The position numbers and the translations under genes are program-made. The notes below the pieces were generated by a model. That model had not been told where the DNA came from. It searched no databases and saw only the letters and a program-made list of their open reading frames with translations. A stretch of 64,000 bases of DNA from an uncultured Pelagibacteraceae bacterium (GTDB taxonomy: Bacteria > Pseudomonadota > Alphaproteobacteria > Pelagibacterales > Pelagibacteraceae). The first letter of the stretch is position 1; the number at the start of each line of letters is the position of its first letter. Where the stretch lies: the NCBI GenBank assembly GCA_902581405.1, contig CACHOJ010000006.1:1-64000 (forward strand), written 5' to 3'. Positions 1 through 9,351 of this stretch are shown piece after piece.

Positions 1-822
1 GCTTAGTCTATTATAATCTTTTTCTGTTGTAATTATTTCTAACTTATTTTGAAATGCAATTTCTTTTATTTTACGTAAATCTTTATTTTTAAAATTATAA
101 TGATCAGGAAATATATATTTCCTAGATATATTAAATTTATATTTTTTAAGAGTTTTTTCAAACTCATCAGGGTTACCTATTCCACAAAAAAATAAATAAT
201 TCTTTTTTCTATTAAACTTACTTAGATTTACCGGTACATAATTTGAATAAAATAAATTTTTGTTAAATTTTTTTAGAATTGATGAAAGTATTCTATTTTT
301 CTTATTTCCAATTAAAAATATTGCACTATATCTTTTTAATATTTTTAAGTTTTCTCTTAAAGGCCCTGCGGGCAGTAAATATCCATTTCCAATACCATAA
401 GTAGTATTAAAGCAAGCTATTGATATGTCATAATTTATTTTTTTATCTTGCAAACCATCATCTAAAATAGCTACATTAAATCTTTTCTCAGCTTTATCTA
501 AGCTTAAACTTCTATTATGGTCACTAATCAATTTTCCATGACTTTGAAGGATTTTTATTTCATCGATCTGATCAGAATATTTTTTTTTTATAAATACAGT
601 TTTATATTTTTTTTTTATAATTTTATTTATTTCAATGCATAAAGATGTTTTCCCTGTTCCGCCTACGAATATATTTCCAACACATATAGTCTTAATTTTG
701 TAATTTTTTTTAGTGAGAAAATTTTTAAAAAAATTTATTAAAAAAGTAAAAATTGAAATTGGAATAAGTAAAAATGAAATATAATTTTTGTCATTTAAAT
801 ATGTTGGCTTTATTATTTTCAT
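1..822 (-). CDS. lpxK: Tetraacyldisaccharide 4'-kinase, 5' part (runs off the window)
   Basis: This is the N-terminal 274 residues of LpxK, which phosphorylates the 4' position of the lipid A disaccharide at the inner membrane. The ORF track omits it because it has no stop inside the window. The visible protein has an N-terminal hydrophobic stretch (about residues 14-30), then a Walker A motif GNIFVGGTGKTS near residue 50, then LDDGLQD and a C-terminal ITTEKDYNRL segment, all typical of the family. The ATG sits directly after the waaA stop with no spacer, so the two are cotranscribed. The Kdo transferase next door supports the lipid A assignment. The C-terminus lies beyond position 1. Confidence 0.93.
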   Translation of the reverse strand, partial: MKIIKPTYLNDKNYISFLLIPISIFTFLINFFKNFLTKKNYKIKTICVGNIFVGGTGKTSLCIEINKIIKKKYKTVFIKKKYSDQIDEIKILQSHGKLISDHNRSLSLDKAEKRFNVAILDDGLQDKKINYDISIACFNTTYGIGNGYLLPAGPLRENLKILKRYSAIFLIGNKKNRILSSILKKFNKNLFYSNYVPVNLSKFNRKKNYLFFCGIGNPDEFEKTLKKYKFNISRKYIFPDHYNFKNKDLRKIKEIAFQNKLEIITTEKDYNRLS

Positions 823-2064
823 TTAAATAAATTTATTAAGCTCTAATAAGTTTTGTTTTAATATGTTATACCCAATGTATTTTAATCTTTTATTTACATT
901 GTTACTTTGTGAAAAATTAATTTTTTGACGAACTAAAGACTTCATTTTTGCTATAGAATTTAATTTTGAAGCAACATTTAACCTATTTAATGTTTCATAG
1001 ACTTCTTTAAAATTCTCTATATTGGGACCATATAAAATATAATTTCCTAATCTGGCAGGTTCCAAAGGGTTTTGTCCTCCGTGTGGTATTAGAGACCCGC
1101 CTAAAAATACAACTTTAGATAAAGAATAAAATTTTGTAGCCTCACCGTAGCTATCAACAAGATATATGTCGGTATTCTTTTCTAAATTTCCAGATTTAGA
1201 ATGTAGTTGAGTTTTTATATTAATACTCTTTAGTTCATCCAGTATCTCCTTTTTTCTATTAATATGTCTTGGTATTATTATAGTTATTAAGTTTTTAATT
1301 TCAGACTTAAGTTCTTTATGTACTTTTCCTATAAATAGTTCTTCATTTTGATGAGTGCTTGCCGCACAAAAAATATTTTTTTTAGTAAATTTTTTTCTAA
1401 GGATTGAAATATTACTTTTTTCTTTATCTGTTTCTCCAAAAAATTTTAAATTTCCAATATGCTTAATATTTTTTGTTCCAAGTAAATATAAATACTTTTT
1501 AGACTCCAAATTTTGGGGTAACGCGAGAGTTATTTTTTTAAAAATCCTATTTGAAAAAGTTGGAAAAAATTTCCACCTATTAAAAGATTTTTTTGTAATT
1601 CTTGCATTTAAAAGAACTAATGGAATTTTTTTCTTGTCCAAATTATTATACATATTGGGCCATATTTCAGAGTCAACGAAGATTGCTAGTTTTGGTCTCC
1701 AATAACTAATAAAATATTTTGTTAAAATATTTAAATCGAATGGATAGAATTGGTGAATAGTTTTCTTAAATTTAAACTTCGAAAAAATTTGTGATGAACT
1801 CGTAGTAGATGAAGTAATTAAAATTCTTTTAATTCTTTTGTCTTTCTCAAATTTTTTAACAATTGGAATTATACTTAATATTTCACCTATACTAGCACCA
1901 TGTATCCAAATTGTACCATCAACATAATTTTTTTTAGCAAATACTCCATATTTTTCTAAAAATCTAGTTTGATCTTCTTTTCCTAAAAATATTCTTATAA
2001 AAATGATAATTGGAGAAAAAAGCAAAGCCAGAAATAATAAAAAATTATAAATAATAAACATCAA
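823..2064 (-). CDS. waaA: 3-deoxy-D-manno-octulosonic acid (Kdo) transferase
   Basis: WaaA transfers Kdo from CMP-Kdo to lipid IVA at the inner membrane. The 413-residue length fits the family (about 420). An N-terminal membrane anchor (residues 3-25) is followed by WIHGASIGEI with the catalytic glutamate, a PRH motif in mid-protein, and GGSLIPHGGQNPLEPARLG in the C-terminal GT-B half that binds the nucleotide sugar. It overlaps the end of msbA by 4 bp and abuts lpxK, so ubiA-msbA-waaA-lpxK reads as one minus-strand unit. Whether it adds one or two Kdo residues cannot be told from the sequence. Confidence 0.95.
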   Translation of the reverse strand: MMFIIYNFLLFLALLFSPIIIFIRIFLGKEDQTRFLEKYGVFAKKNYVDGTIWIHGASIGEILSIIPIVKKFEKDKRIKRILITSSTTSSSQIFSKFKFKKTIHQFYPFDLNILTKYFISYWRPKLAIFVDSEIWPNMYNNLDKKKIPLVLLNARITKKSFNRWKFFPTFSNRIFKKITLALPQNLESKKYLYLLGTKNIKHIGNLKFFGETDKEKSNISILRKKFTKKNIFCAASTHQNEELFIGKVHKELKSEIKNLITIIIPRHINRKKEILDELKSINIKTQLHSKSGNLEKNTDIYLVDSYGEATKFYSLSKVVFLGGSLIPHGGQNPLEPARLGNYILYGPNIENFKEVYETLNRLNVASKLNSIAKMKSLVRQKINFSQSNNVNKRLKYIGYNILKQNLLELNKFI

Positions 2065-3803
2065 CTTTTGTTTATTTGTTTATTATAATAACTCTTATAA
2101 ATATCAGATTTGTTTAACAGCTCTTCATGACTACCAGAGTCTGATACTATACCCTTATCCATAACATAAATTTTATCTGAATTTAATATAGTTGATAGTC
2201 TGTGAGCAATGACAACTGTTGTTTTATTCATGGTTAATTTATTTAGAGCTTTTTGTATTTTTTCTTCAGTCTCGGAGTCGAGTGAGGATGTGGCTTCATC
2301 AAGAAGAATAATTTTACTATCTTTTAAAAATGCCCTTGCAATCGAAACTCTTTGCTTTTCTCCACCAGAAAGTCTAACACCATTCTCTCCAATTACAGTT
2401 TGATATTTGTTCTCAAGTTTATCAATAAATTCTGAGCACATAGAAAGTTCAGCTGCCAAATATATTTCTTTATCACTGGCATCAGGTTTTGCATATTTAA
2501 TATTATTAAAAATAGTGTCATCAAATAATGTTACATTTTGATCAACTATAGAAATCTCTCTTCTTAAAGAATATAAATTAACCTCTTTAATGTTTTGTCC
2601 ATCTATTTCCAAAGAACCTGACTTCGGATCATAAATTCTAGGAATTAAACTTAACATTGTTGACTTGCCAGACCCACTTTGTCCAACCAAAGCTGTCATT
2701 TTACCACCTTTAATCTTTATATTTATGTCATTTAAGACTTTACTATCTATGTTAGCAGAGTAGCTAAAGCTTACATTTTTAAAATCTATAGTTCCTAAAA
2801 TAAAATCTAAATTTTTATTATTATTATTAGGTTTAATTAAGTTTTTTGTATCTATTATTGGAAGAATTCTTTTTGCAGCAGATAGCCCTTGACCAATGCC
2901 AACATTAATTTGTGCCAATGATTTCACTGGTTGGTAGGCCAACATCATTGCAGCTAAAAAAGAAAAAAAATTATTCAAACTTAATTGATCATTCATTATT
3001 AATTTTCCTGAGTAAAAAATTAATATTGCAATCATTATGCCTGTTAGAATTTCCATAATCGGAGTGGATCTAATAAATACAGTAGCTATTTTGATAGATT
3101 TTTCCTTAAGATCATTTACAAATTTCTCTGACCTTTTATTTTCAAACTCTTCTCTCTGGAAAATTTTTATAATTTTATGATTTTTGAATATATCGATCAA
3201 ATATTTATTTAAATCACCAGATTTTTCTTGAGCCTCGGTAACTACTTTACCCATTCTTTTACCTAATTTTTTAGCAGTCAAGGATGCAAGGGGGATCATT
3301 ATTAATGCTATTAATGCCAATCTCCAATTCTGAAAAAACATTACAAATAACAAACCGATTAATGTTAGGCCATCTTTAAAAAGCGCTAAAAATGATGTAC
3401 TTAACATACCGGTTATTTGATTTACATCAAAATTAAGATTCGAAATATATTTTCCAGTATGTTTATTTTCTATATTTTCTGTATCAGCTTTTATAAAAGA
3501 GTTAAGCATATTAATTTGTATTTCTTTTTTTACTTCTTCTGCAATTTTTATCATAGTAACTTTTGCCATATATAGAGAGATACCCTTTGTGGCGAAAGCT
3601 AATATTATAAATAACGGAATAATTATAAGTAAACTTTGATCTCGGTTAATAAAAATTTTTTCAATTGCCGGGTCTAATAGCCAAGCAGTCGCTGATGTAC
3701 TGCCGGCAACTAAAATCGAGAAAAATACAGCAAGAAAAATTTTGTTTAGATATTTTTTTGTATATTCATGGTACAGTCTTTTTAATGTTTCAATGCTCGT
3801 CAT
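2061..3803 (-). CDS. msbA: Lipid A export ABC transporter, ATP-binding/permease (MsbA type)
   Basis: This is a 580-residue half-transporter with an N-terminal six-helix membrane domain (about residues 20-310) fused to an ATPase domain. The ATPase shows Walker A GQSGSGKST, signature LSGGEKQRVSIARAF, Walker B IILLDEATSSLD and the H-loop IAHRLST. MsbA proteins flip lipid A-core across the inner membrane. The assignment among half-transporters rests on the neighbours waaA and lpxK. It starts 1 nt after the ubiA stop. A run of asparagines (PNNNNKN, about residue 325) links the two domains and is encoded by AT-rich repeats. Confidence 0.9.
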   Translation of the reverse strand: MTSIETLKRLYHEYTKKYLNKIFLAVFFSILVAGSTSATAWLLDPAIEKIFINRDQSLLIIIPLFIILAFATKGISLYMAKVTMIKIAEEVKKEIQINMLNSFIKADTENIENKHTGKYISNLNFDVNQITGMLSTSFLALFKDGLTLIGLLFVMFFQNWRLALIALIMIPLASLTAKKLGKRMGKVVTEAQEKSGDLNKYLIDIFKNHKIIKIFQREEFENKRSEKFVNDLKEKSIKIATVFIRSTPIMEILTGIMIAILIFYSGKLIMNDQLSLNNFFSFLAAMMLAYQPVKSLAQINVGIGQGLSAAKRILPIIDTKNLIKPNNNNKNLDFILGTIDFKNVSFSYSANIDSKVLNDINIKIKGGKMTALVGQSGSGKSTMLSLIPRIYDPKSGSLEIDGQNIKEVNLYSLRREISIVDQNVTLFDDTIFNNIKYAKPDASDKEIYLAAELSMCSEFIDKLENKYQTVIGENGVRLSGGEKQRVSIARAFLKDSKIILLDEATSSLDSETEEKIQKALNKLTMNKTTVVIAHRLSTILNSDKIYVMDKGIVSDSGSHEELLNKSDIYKSYYNKQINKS

Positions 3804-4670
3804 TTAGAAAATTTTTCCAACTAAAATATTTATAAAAATAATCATACCCAAAATATTATTACTTTTAAATTTTTTCAAACAAGTAGATGGATTGTTAACC
3901 TCAAGATCTTTAATTTGATATATGCTTAAATGATAAAAAGTTACAATTAAAGATAAAAAGTATGGAAATTTAAAATTCATTAAAATACCAATTGTGATTA
4001 AACAAATAAAAAAAAGTAAGTAACATAATGAAATAAATTTTTTTGGATTATCTTTAAATTTAATTGAAGTAGATTTAACTCCTATAATTTCATCATCTTT
4101 AATATCTTGATATCCATAAATTGTGTCGTATCCCAGTGTCCAAAATATGGCTCCAAAATAAAAAATTATAGGTATTATGCTTATTTCATTTTTAATGGAT
4201 ATCCAGGCCAGAACAAGACCATAATTAAAGGTAATTCCTAAAAATAGTTGGGGCCAGTAAGTAAATCTCTTCATCAAAGGGTATGTGAATGCCAATGGCA
4301 TTGATAATAGTGCCATCAAAATAGTGAATTTGTTAAAATTGATTAATACTAAAAATGCAATACCACATAAACTAATTGAGTAAATTATACCTAGATTTAC
4401 AGAAACTGTGCCTGAAGCAATTGGTCTATTTTTTGTTCTTTCAACTTTTTTATCAAAATTTTTGTCTACTATGTCATTTACAATACACCCAGCAGATCTC
4501 ATTAATATTGAACCCATTAAAAATAGAAAAAAATAAAAATAAAACATGTTTAAGTCAGATTTGAAATCATAAGCAATAGCAAGACCCCATAGGCAAGGCC
4601 AAAATAAAAGCATGTAACCTATTGGCCTATTTAATCTTGTAAGCTCAATAAATAATTTAATGTTTTGCAT
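3804..4670 (-). CDS. ubiA: 4-hydroxybenzoate polyprenyltransferase
   Basis: UbiA attaches the polyprenyl tail to 4-hydroxybenzoate in ubiquinone biosynthesis. It is an integral membrane protein of 288 residues with about eight hydrophobic helices. The first aspartate-rich motif NDIVDKNFDKKVERTKNRPIASG (about residues 65-87) and the second region GYDTIYGYQDIKDDEIIGVKST (about residues 180-201) are clear. The start ATG lies opposite the DUF2721 gene with about 50 bp between, so this is probably the promoter-proximal gene of the ubiA-msbA-waaA-lpxK run. Confidence 0.93.
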   Translation of the reverse strand: MQNIKLFIELTRLNRPIGYMLLFWPCLWGLAIAYDFKSDLNMFYFYFFLFLMGSILMRSAGCIVNDIVDKNFDKKVERTKNRPIASGTVSVNLGIIYSISLCGIAFLVLINFNKFTILMALLSMPLAFTYPLMKRFTYWPQLFLGITFNYGLVLAWISIKNEISIIPIIFYFGAIFWTLGYDTIYGYQDIKDDEIIGVKSTSIKFKDNPKKFISLCYLLFFICLITIGILMNFKFPYFLSLIVTFYHLSIYQIKDLEVNNPSTCLKKFKSNNILGMIIFINILVGKIF

Positions 4671-4674
4671 AATA

Positions 4675-4688
4675 ATTTACTTGTAAAT
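4675..4688. promoter_or_regulatory. Palindrome between divergent ubiA and DUF2721 genes
   Basis: ATTTAC-TT-GTAAAT is a perfect 6-bp inverted repeat with a 2-nt centre. It lies 5 nt upstream of the ubiA ATG and 35 nt upstream of the DUF2721 ATG, the only spacer available for both promoters. It could be an operator, but it is AT-rich and no matching regulator is nearby. Confidence 0.3.
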
Positions 4689-4722
4689 AGCAAAGCAGAG
4701 TTTCATAATCAAATTGATTCGA

Positions 4723-5130
4723 ATGAATATAGATTACACTGTAACTGCATTAATGTTTCCTGCAATACCTCTTATAATGAGTGTTTACAGCAATAGGTTT
4801 CATACCTTAAGTGGACTTATTAGAAAAATTCATGATGAATACGTTTTCGAAAAACACACCCCACCAGAATGGAAAGATCAACTTATAAACTTAAATAGCA
4901 GAATAGGAGTGTTAAAGTTTGCCATCATGTCAGCAGCCTTCGGTTTTCTTTTTAATATGCTTACAGTTTTTGCTCTTTATTTAGACAGTTTAATTATTGC
5001 AAGAGTAATTTTTGGATCATGCTGCTTGTCCATGATGATTTCAATTATTTTTTTTATCAGAGAAATACAAATCTCAGGTAAAGCTTTAAAACTTCATCTG
5101 TCAGATATGGATGTCCAGTTTAAGGAATAA
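4723..5130 (+). CDS. DUF2721 family membrane protein
   Basis: A small membrane protein of 135 residues resembling the DUF2721 family, whose function is unknown. It has a hydrophobic N-terminus (TVTALMFPAIPLIMSVYSNRF), then the charged segment SGLIRKIHDEY, and two further hydrophobic helices (about residues 67-88 and 92-112). The ORF track starts at a TTG (4714); I prefer the ATG three codons later at 4723. Its end overlaps the convergent quinone oxidoreductase gene by 11 bp. Confidence 0.75.
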   Translation: MNIDYTVTALMFPAIPLIMSVYSNRFHTLSGLIRKIHDEYVFEKHTPPEWKDQLINLNSRIGVLKFAIMSAAFGFLFNMLTVFALYLDSLIIARVIFGSCCLSMMISIIFFIREIQISGKALKLHLSDMDVQFKE

Positions 5131-6091
5131 TTACTGCTGGACCAGTAATCTTTCTTCCTTCTAAGTCCTTGTGAGCTTGCACAGCATCTTCTAGTTTATA
5201 TTTTTTATAAATTTCTATTTTTACATTTCCTGATGAAATTTTTTTAAATAACATACTTGCTGCTTCATGTATTTCATCGCTATTTGTAAAATATTGATTC
5301 ATTGCCGGCCTTACAAAATATATACCTTTTGGTTGCAGAGATTTAGAAACAATTATTGGATCAAGTGCTCCAGATGCATTACCAAAAGAAACCATGGTGC
5401 CCCTTAATTTTAAACATTCAATTGATTTATCATAAGTTGATTTACCTACACCATCATAAACAACAGAAACACCTTTGCCATCTGTTAGTTCCATAACTTT
5501 CTTTGCAAAATCTTCTTTTGAATAATTAATTACGTGGTCACAACCATATTTTTTTGCTATCTCTATTTTTTCCTGACTTCCAACTGTTCCAATAATATTT
5601 AATCCCAAACTTTTTGCCCACTGACAAAAGAATTGTCCAACACCTCCGGCTGCTGCGTGAAATAAAACTGTTTCTCCCTCTTTTGGAACATATGTTTTGT
5701 GCAATAAATAAAAAGTTGTCATACCTTTTGTCATAGCACTCGATATAATTTCTAAATCAATATTATCTGGAACTTTAACAATATTTTTTGAAGGGTAATT
5801 TCTGTGAGTTGAATAAGAACCCAATGGAGCTGCAGCATAAGCAACTTTATCTCCAACTGAAAAATTAGAAACATTTGAACCAATTTCTTTAATTATACCT
5901 GCCGCTTCTAATCCAATTCCTGTTGGTAGTTGAAGAGGGTATAAACCTGATCTATGATAAGTGTCTATATAGTTCAAACCAATAGATACGTGTTCTATCT
6001 GAACCTCATCAGCCTCTGGTTTATCTAAAGTGATCTCCTCTAGCTTAAGAACCTCAGGACCACCTGTATTTGTTACTTTAATTGATTTCAT
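5120..6091 (-). CDS. NADPH:quinone oxidoreductase (zinc-free MDR family)
   Basis: A 323-residue medium-chain dehydrogenase/reductase of the quinone oxidoreductase (Qor) type. The N-terminal GroES-like half contains GLNYIDTYHRSGLYP and GLEAAGIIKEIGSNV. The Rossmann half carries AAAGGVGQFFCQWAKSLG at about residues 145-162, and DGVGKSTYDKS later. The zinc-ligand cysteines of alcohol dehydrogenases are absent. It probably reduces quinones or other small electrophiles with NADPH in the cytosol. The pirin and DoxX genes lie just upstream on the same strand, suggesting a small redox or stress cluster. The exact substrate cannot be read from the sequence. Confidence 0.85.
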   Translation of the reverse strand: MKSIKVTNTGGPEVLKLEEITLDKPEADEVQIEHVSIGLNYIDTYHRSGLYPLQLPTGIGLEAAGIIKEIGSNVSNFSVGDKVAYAAAPLGSYSTHRNYPSKNIVKVPDNIDLEIISSAMTKGMTTFYLLHKTYVPKEGETVLFHAAAGGVGQFFCQWAKSLGLNIIGTVGSQEKIEIAKKYGCDHVINYSKEDFAKKVMELTDGKGVSVVYDGVGKSTYDKSIECLKLRGTMVSFGNASGALDPIIVSKSLQPKGIYFVRPAMNQYFTNSDEIHEAASMLFKKISSGNVKIEIYKKYKLEDAVQAHKDLEGRKITGPAVIIP

Positions 6092-6106
6092 TTTTAAAAA
6101 GTAATT

Positions 6107-6943
6107 TTATTTTACAAATGTACCTTTATGATAATCCTCAACTGCTTGCAAGATTTCTTGTTTAGTATTCATAACAAAAGGGCCGCCTCTTGCAATTTTT
6201 TCACCTATTGGTTTTCCAGCAATTAGAAGGAACTTAGCATTAGTTGAGCCATAAACCTTAAGTTTCTCACCCATTTCTAAAAGTATTAGTTTTGAATTTT
6301 CAATTTTTTGATGTTGTTGACTCCCAATTTTTATTTCCCCTTTAATTAAATAAATAAATGAATTGTGAGTCGAGGGCAAATCAAAATTGAACTCTTTATC
6401 TTTATTTAATTCAATATCAAAATAAATAGGTTCAACATTATGTTTTTTTATGGGTCCTTGAGCTTTTCTAAATTTACCAGCTATGACTTTGACAATTTTT
6501 TCTTCATCTAGGTGAGTTTGCATCTGATCAGCATCTATGTAGATGTAGCTAGGTTTACTCATTTTTAATTTAGCTGGCATATTGATCCATAATTGAAACC
6601 CATGTAACCTGCCTTCTTTCATTGCAGGCATCTCAGAGTGAATAATTCCGCTTCCTGTTTTCATCCACTGAACATCTCCTGCGGTCATTCTACCTTCACC
6701 GCCTGTACTATCTTTGTGCTCAAAATCTCCAGCTAACATATATGTTACTGTTTCTATGCCTCGATGAGGATGAGGTGGAAAACCAGCGATATAGTCCTCA
6801 CTATTTTCTGAGCCAAATTCATCTAACATTAAAAATGGATCAAAGTAGTTAGGTTCAACACCAATGCTTCTTTTTAATTTTACCCCGGCACCGTCAGATG
6901 CTGGTATAGGTTCGATAATTTGTTTAACTTCAATATTTGACAT
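6107..6943 (-). CDS. Pirin family protein
   Basis: A bicupin of 278 residues. The N-terminal cupin holds the pirin metal-binding signature FPPHPHRGIETVTYMLAGDFEHKDSTG (about residues 54-80) and GSGIIHSEMP further on, supplying the His/Glu ligands. The C-terminal cupin is more degenerate. Some bacterial pirins have quercetinase activity and others are regulators; the role here is not known. It lies 15 nt upstream of the quinone oxidoreductase gene and 7 nt downstream of the DoxX gene, so the three are probably cotranscribed. Confidence 0.9.
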   Translation of the reverse strand: MSNIEVKQIIEPIPASDGAGVKLKRSIGVEPNYFDPFLMLDEFGSENSEDYIAGFPPHPHRGIETVTYMLAGDFEHKDSTGGEGRMTAGDVQWMKTGSGIIHSEMPAMKEGRLHGFQLWINMPAKLKMSKPSYIYIDADQMQTHLDEEKIVKVIAGKFRKAQGPIKKHNVEPIYFDIELNKDKEFNFDLPSTHNSFIYLIKGEIKIGSQQHQKIENSKLILLEMGEKLKVYGSTNAKFLLIAGKPIGEKIARGGPFVMNTKQEILQAVEDYHKGTFVK

Positions 6944-6950
6944 TTTATGT

Positions 6951-7322
6951 TTAGAATTTTTTATCTAAGCTAAAATCTTTAGTTCCATTTATGAAAATAA
7001 ATAAAAACCCACCCGCTAAAGCTATATTTTTCAAAAATGATCCAAGTTGCATTTGGTCAGAAAAATCGTTGTGGAATATTACAGCTGTTGCAATACAAAA
7101 TAAACTTAATAAACCAGCGGATATTTTTGCCTTATATCCTAGTATAATTAATATTGGTGCAATTATCTCAAGTATTATTGCTGGAATAATTAAAATTCCA
7201 GGCAATCCAAAGCTCTCCATCCACTCAATAGTTCCATCATAATTACCAATTTTAAAAAAACCATTGAGAAGGAACAATGCTGAAATTAAAATTCTTGCGA
7301 TGAGATCTAGAATATTTGTCAT
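6951..7322 (-). CDS. DoxX family membrane protein
   Basis: A 123-residue protein with four predicted membrane helices and the DoxX-type N-terminus LIARILISALFLLNGFFKIGNYDGTIEWMESFGLP. Another segment, LLSLFCIATAVIFHNDFSD, also matches this family. DoxX-like proteins occur with redox enzymes and their biochemical role is mostly unclear. It leads the DoxX-pirin-quinone oxidoreductase group on the minus strand, with the haloacid dehalogenase gene 21 nt upstream. Confidence 0.82.
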   Translation of the reverse strand: MTNILDLIARILISALFLLNGFFKIGNYDGTIEWMESFGLPGILIIPAIILEIIAPILIILGYKAKISAGLLSLFCIATAVIFHNDFSDQMQLGSFLKNIALAGGFLFIFINGTKDFSLDKKF

Positions 7323-7343
7323 TGTAATAAAATAGTATCTTGC

Positions 7344-8006
7344 CTAAACAATATCAAGCAACTGTTTAAGATTATTTATTTCATTTTTTGGTGTGTAATC
7401 TAAATTATCAAAAATTGCATTGTTTCTATTGACCCAAATTGCGTTAAAACCGTAATTGCCACCTCCAGAAATGTCCCAAGTATTTGCGCTTAAAAAAGCA
7501 ACTTCCTTCTCTTTAATATTATATTTTTTAATTGGCATATCGTAAACTTTTGAACTTGGTTTAAAAATACTTACTTCTTCTACAGACATAATATCATCAA
7601 AAATATCATTGAGATTATTTCTATTCACTAATTCATCAAGAAGAGTAGGGGTACCATTTGAAAGTATTGACAGTTTATAATTTTTTTCTCTCAATAATTT
7701 CAGGGTTTCTTTTACCTCAGGGTATGGAGATAAAATTTTGTAAAGATCCAATAATTCAGTTCTCATATCTGGATTAATATTGAAAACTTTCATTGATTTA
7801 TCTAGGCTATCTTCTGTTACTTTCCAAAAATCTTTATGCCTGCTCATTAAACTTCTAAGCCAAGTGTATTCTAACTGAGTAGTCCTCCAATAATTTGAGA
7901 AATTTTCCCATTTAATACCAATTTTATCTTTACACTTTTCAGCTGCAGAATTTACGTCAAATAGAGTTCCATATGCATCGAAAATTATTGCTTTAATATT
8001 TTTCAT
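7344..8006 (-). CDS. Haloacid dehalogenase, type II
   Basis: A 220-residue HAD-superfamily protein close to (S)-2-haloacid dehalogenases. It has the nucleophile motif IIFDAYGTLFDVNSAA (Asp near residue 10), TTQLEYTWLRSLM with the substrate arginine, LSILSNGTPTLL (motif II), FKPSSKVYDM with the lysine, and FLSANTWDISGGGNYGFNAIWVNR at the C-terminal end. All residues of the dehalogenase set appear present, so hydrolysis of 2-haloalkanoates is plausible; related phosphatase activity cannot be excluded. Its ATG is only 16 bp from the divergent rsmE start. Confidence 0.85.
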   Translation of the reverse strand: MKNIKAIIFDAYGTLFDVNSAAEKCKDKIGIKWENFSNYWRTTQLEYTWLRSLMSRHKDFWKVTEDSLDKSMKVFNINPDMRTELLDLYKILSPYPEVKETLKLLREKNYKLSILSNGTPTLLDELVNRNNLNDIFDDIMSVEEVSIFKPSSKVYDMPIKKYNIKEKEVAFLSANTWDISGGGNYGFNAIWVNRNNAIFDNLDYTPKNEINNLKQLLDIV

Positions 8007-8022
8007 AAATTACTTTCTTGAT

Positions 8023-8733
8023 ATGAGTAATATTAGAATATTTTTCTCTGAAAGTTTATCTCTTAATTTAACTTCTTCACTTGCTAAACCACAATCACAT
8101 TATTTGACGAAAGTCATGCGAGTGAAAATTGGAGAAAATTTTTCTTTATTTAATAAATCTGGTGAATGGTTAGCCAAAATAGACAACATTTATGATGGAA
8201 AGGTAGAATTTAGCATTAAGGAACAATTAAGAAGAAAAGAAAATTCCCTGGATATTTGGTTAGCATTTTCACCTATTAAATCAAATTATTCAAATTTTAT
8301 GATTCAGAAAGCTACAGAATTAGGAGTTACAAAATTTTTCCCTATAATTTTTGATAGGACAATTGTTAGAAAAATTAATTCTGAAAGATTGGAAAAAATA
8401 ATAATAGAGGCAACAGAACAGTCAAATAGATTGAACCCTCCATATTTAGAAAAAACTCAAAATTTGAAAACTTTTTTAGAGAAAAATCAAAGTACAATGG
8501 ATCTAATTTTTACAGATCTTAATTCTAACAACAAAAAAATCGAAGTAGATAAAAAAAGCAAAAAACCTTTGTGTATTATAATTGGACCTGAAGGAGATTT
8601 TTCTGAGAAGGAAAGAGAAGCTATTTTAAATTTTAAAGATGTAAAATCAGTTAAGATCAATGACAATATATTGAGGTCAGAGACAGCAGTTATATCTTCA
8701 ATATCAATTCTAAGTTATATCTTAAATCTATAA
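8023..8733 (+). CDS. rsmE: 16S rRNA m3U1498 methyltransferase
   Basis: RsmE methylates U1498 of 16S rRNA. This 236-residue SPOUT protein has an N-terminal PUA-like domain (HYLTKVMRVKIGENFSLF) and the C-terminal knot with CIIIGPEGDFSEKEREAI and LRSETAVISSISILSYI, which form the SAM pocket. The divergent start of the dehalogenase gene is 16 bp away, so its promoter must reach into that gene. The last codons overlap the convergent sco gene by 6 bp. Confidence 0.92.
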   Translation: MSNIRIFFSESLSLNLTSSLAKPQSHYLTKVMRVKIGENFSLFNKSGEWLAKIDNIYDGKVEFSIKEQLRRKENSLDIWLAFSPIKSNYSNFMIQKATELGVTKFFPIIFDRTIVRKINSERLEKIIIEATEQSNRLNPPYLEKTQNLKTFLEKNQSTMDLIFTDLNSNNKKIEVDKKSKKPLCIIIGPEGDFSEKEREAILNFKDVKSVKINDNILRSETAVISSISILSYILNL

Positions 8734-9315
8734 ATATTTGTTAATCAATTTGATAGATTTTTTAATGTCGTCTCTGTGAGAAATCTTGGCAATATATTTT
8801 CCATCTTTTAATAGTATCACAGGTGAACTATGATCAATATTATAATCACCATTTTCAAAAAATATTTTTTGGCTAATTATTCCCCAAGATTGTGAAAGTA
8901 AAAAAATTTCGCCTGGATCTCCAGTAATTCCAACAAACTTATTATCAAAATTGCTGAGATAATCTTTTACCACATCAGGAGTATCTCTTTTAGGATCAAC
9001 GCTAATAAAAAATACTTTTATATCTTTTTTTTTATTTTTCTTAATTCTATTCATAACTATATCCATTTTATTTAATGTCATTGGACATATGTCAGGACAA
9101 TTTGTAAAACCAAAAAAAATTGCAGTTAAAGGTCCGTTAAAGGATTCTTGAGTTATTATATTATTGTTCATATCTTTAAGCTCAAAATCTGAGCCCTTGA
9201 ATGCTGCGACTGATTGATCTTTTTGTTCTTTCATTGATAAAAAGACAGGAAGCATTAAAAATAAGAATATAGTTAAGCATCCTGTTAATACTGCAATGGA
9301 GGTTTTTAATTTCAT
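8728..9315 (-). CDS. SCO1/SenC copper chaperone for cytochrome oxidase
   Basis: A membrane-anchored thioredoxin-fold protein of 195 residues that delivers copper to the CuA site of cytochrome c oxidase subunit II. An N-terminal membrane helix (about residues 8-27) precedes the domain. The copper-binding motif FTNCPDICPMTLNKMD (CxxxC, about residues 72-80) and the distal histidine in YNIDHSSPVILL are both present. It lies next to, and divergent from, the oxidase locus, which fits the role. No ctaG (CuB assembly) or surf1 gene is visible in this cluster. Confidence 0.93.
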   Translation of the reverse strand: MKLKTSIAVLTGCLTIFLFLMLPVFLSMKEQKDQSVAAFKGSDFELKDMNNNIITQESFNGPLTAIFFGFTNCPDICPMTLNKMDIVMNRIKKNKKKDIKVFFISVDPKRDTPDVVKDYLSNFDNKFVGITGDPGEIFLLSQSWGIISQKIFFENGDYNIDHSSPVILLKDGKYIAKISHRDDIKKSIKLINKYL

Positions 9316-9351
9316 TATTGTAAAATTATATATTCGGACTATATAAATAAT

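Noticed and set aside
2818-2833. TTATTATTATTA-like microsatellite
   Set aside because: It encodes the Asn run between the two MsbA domains and is too short to be a separate feature.
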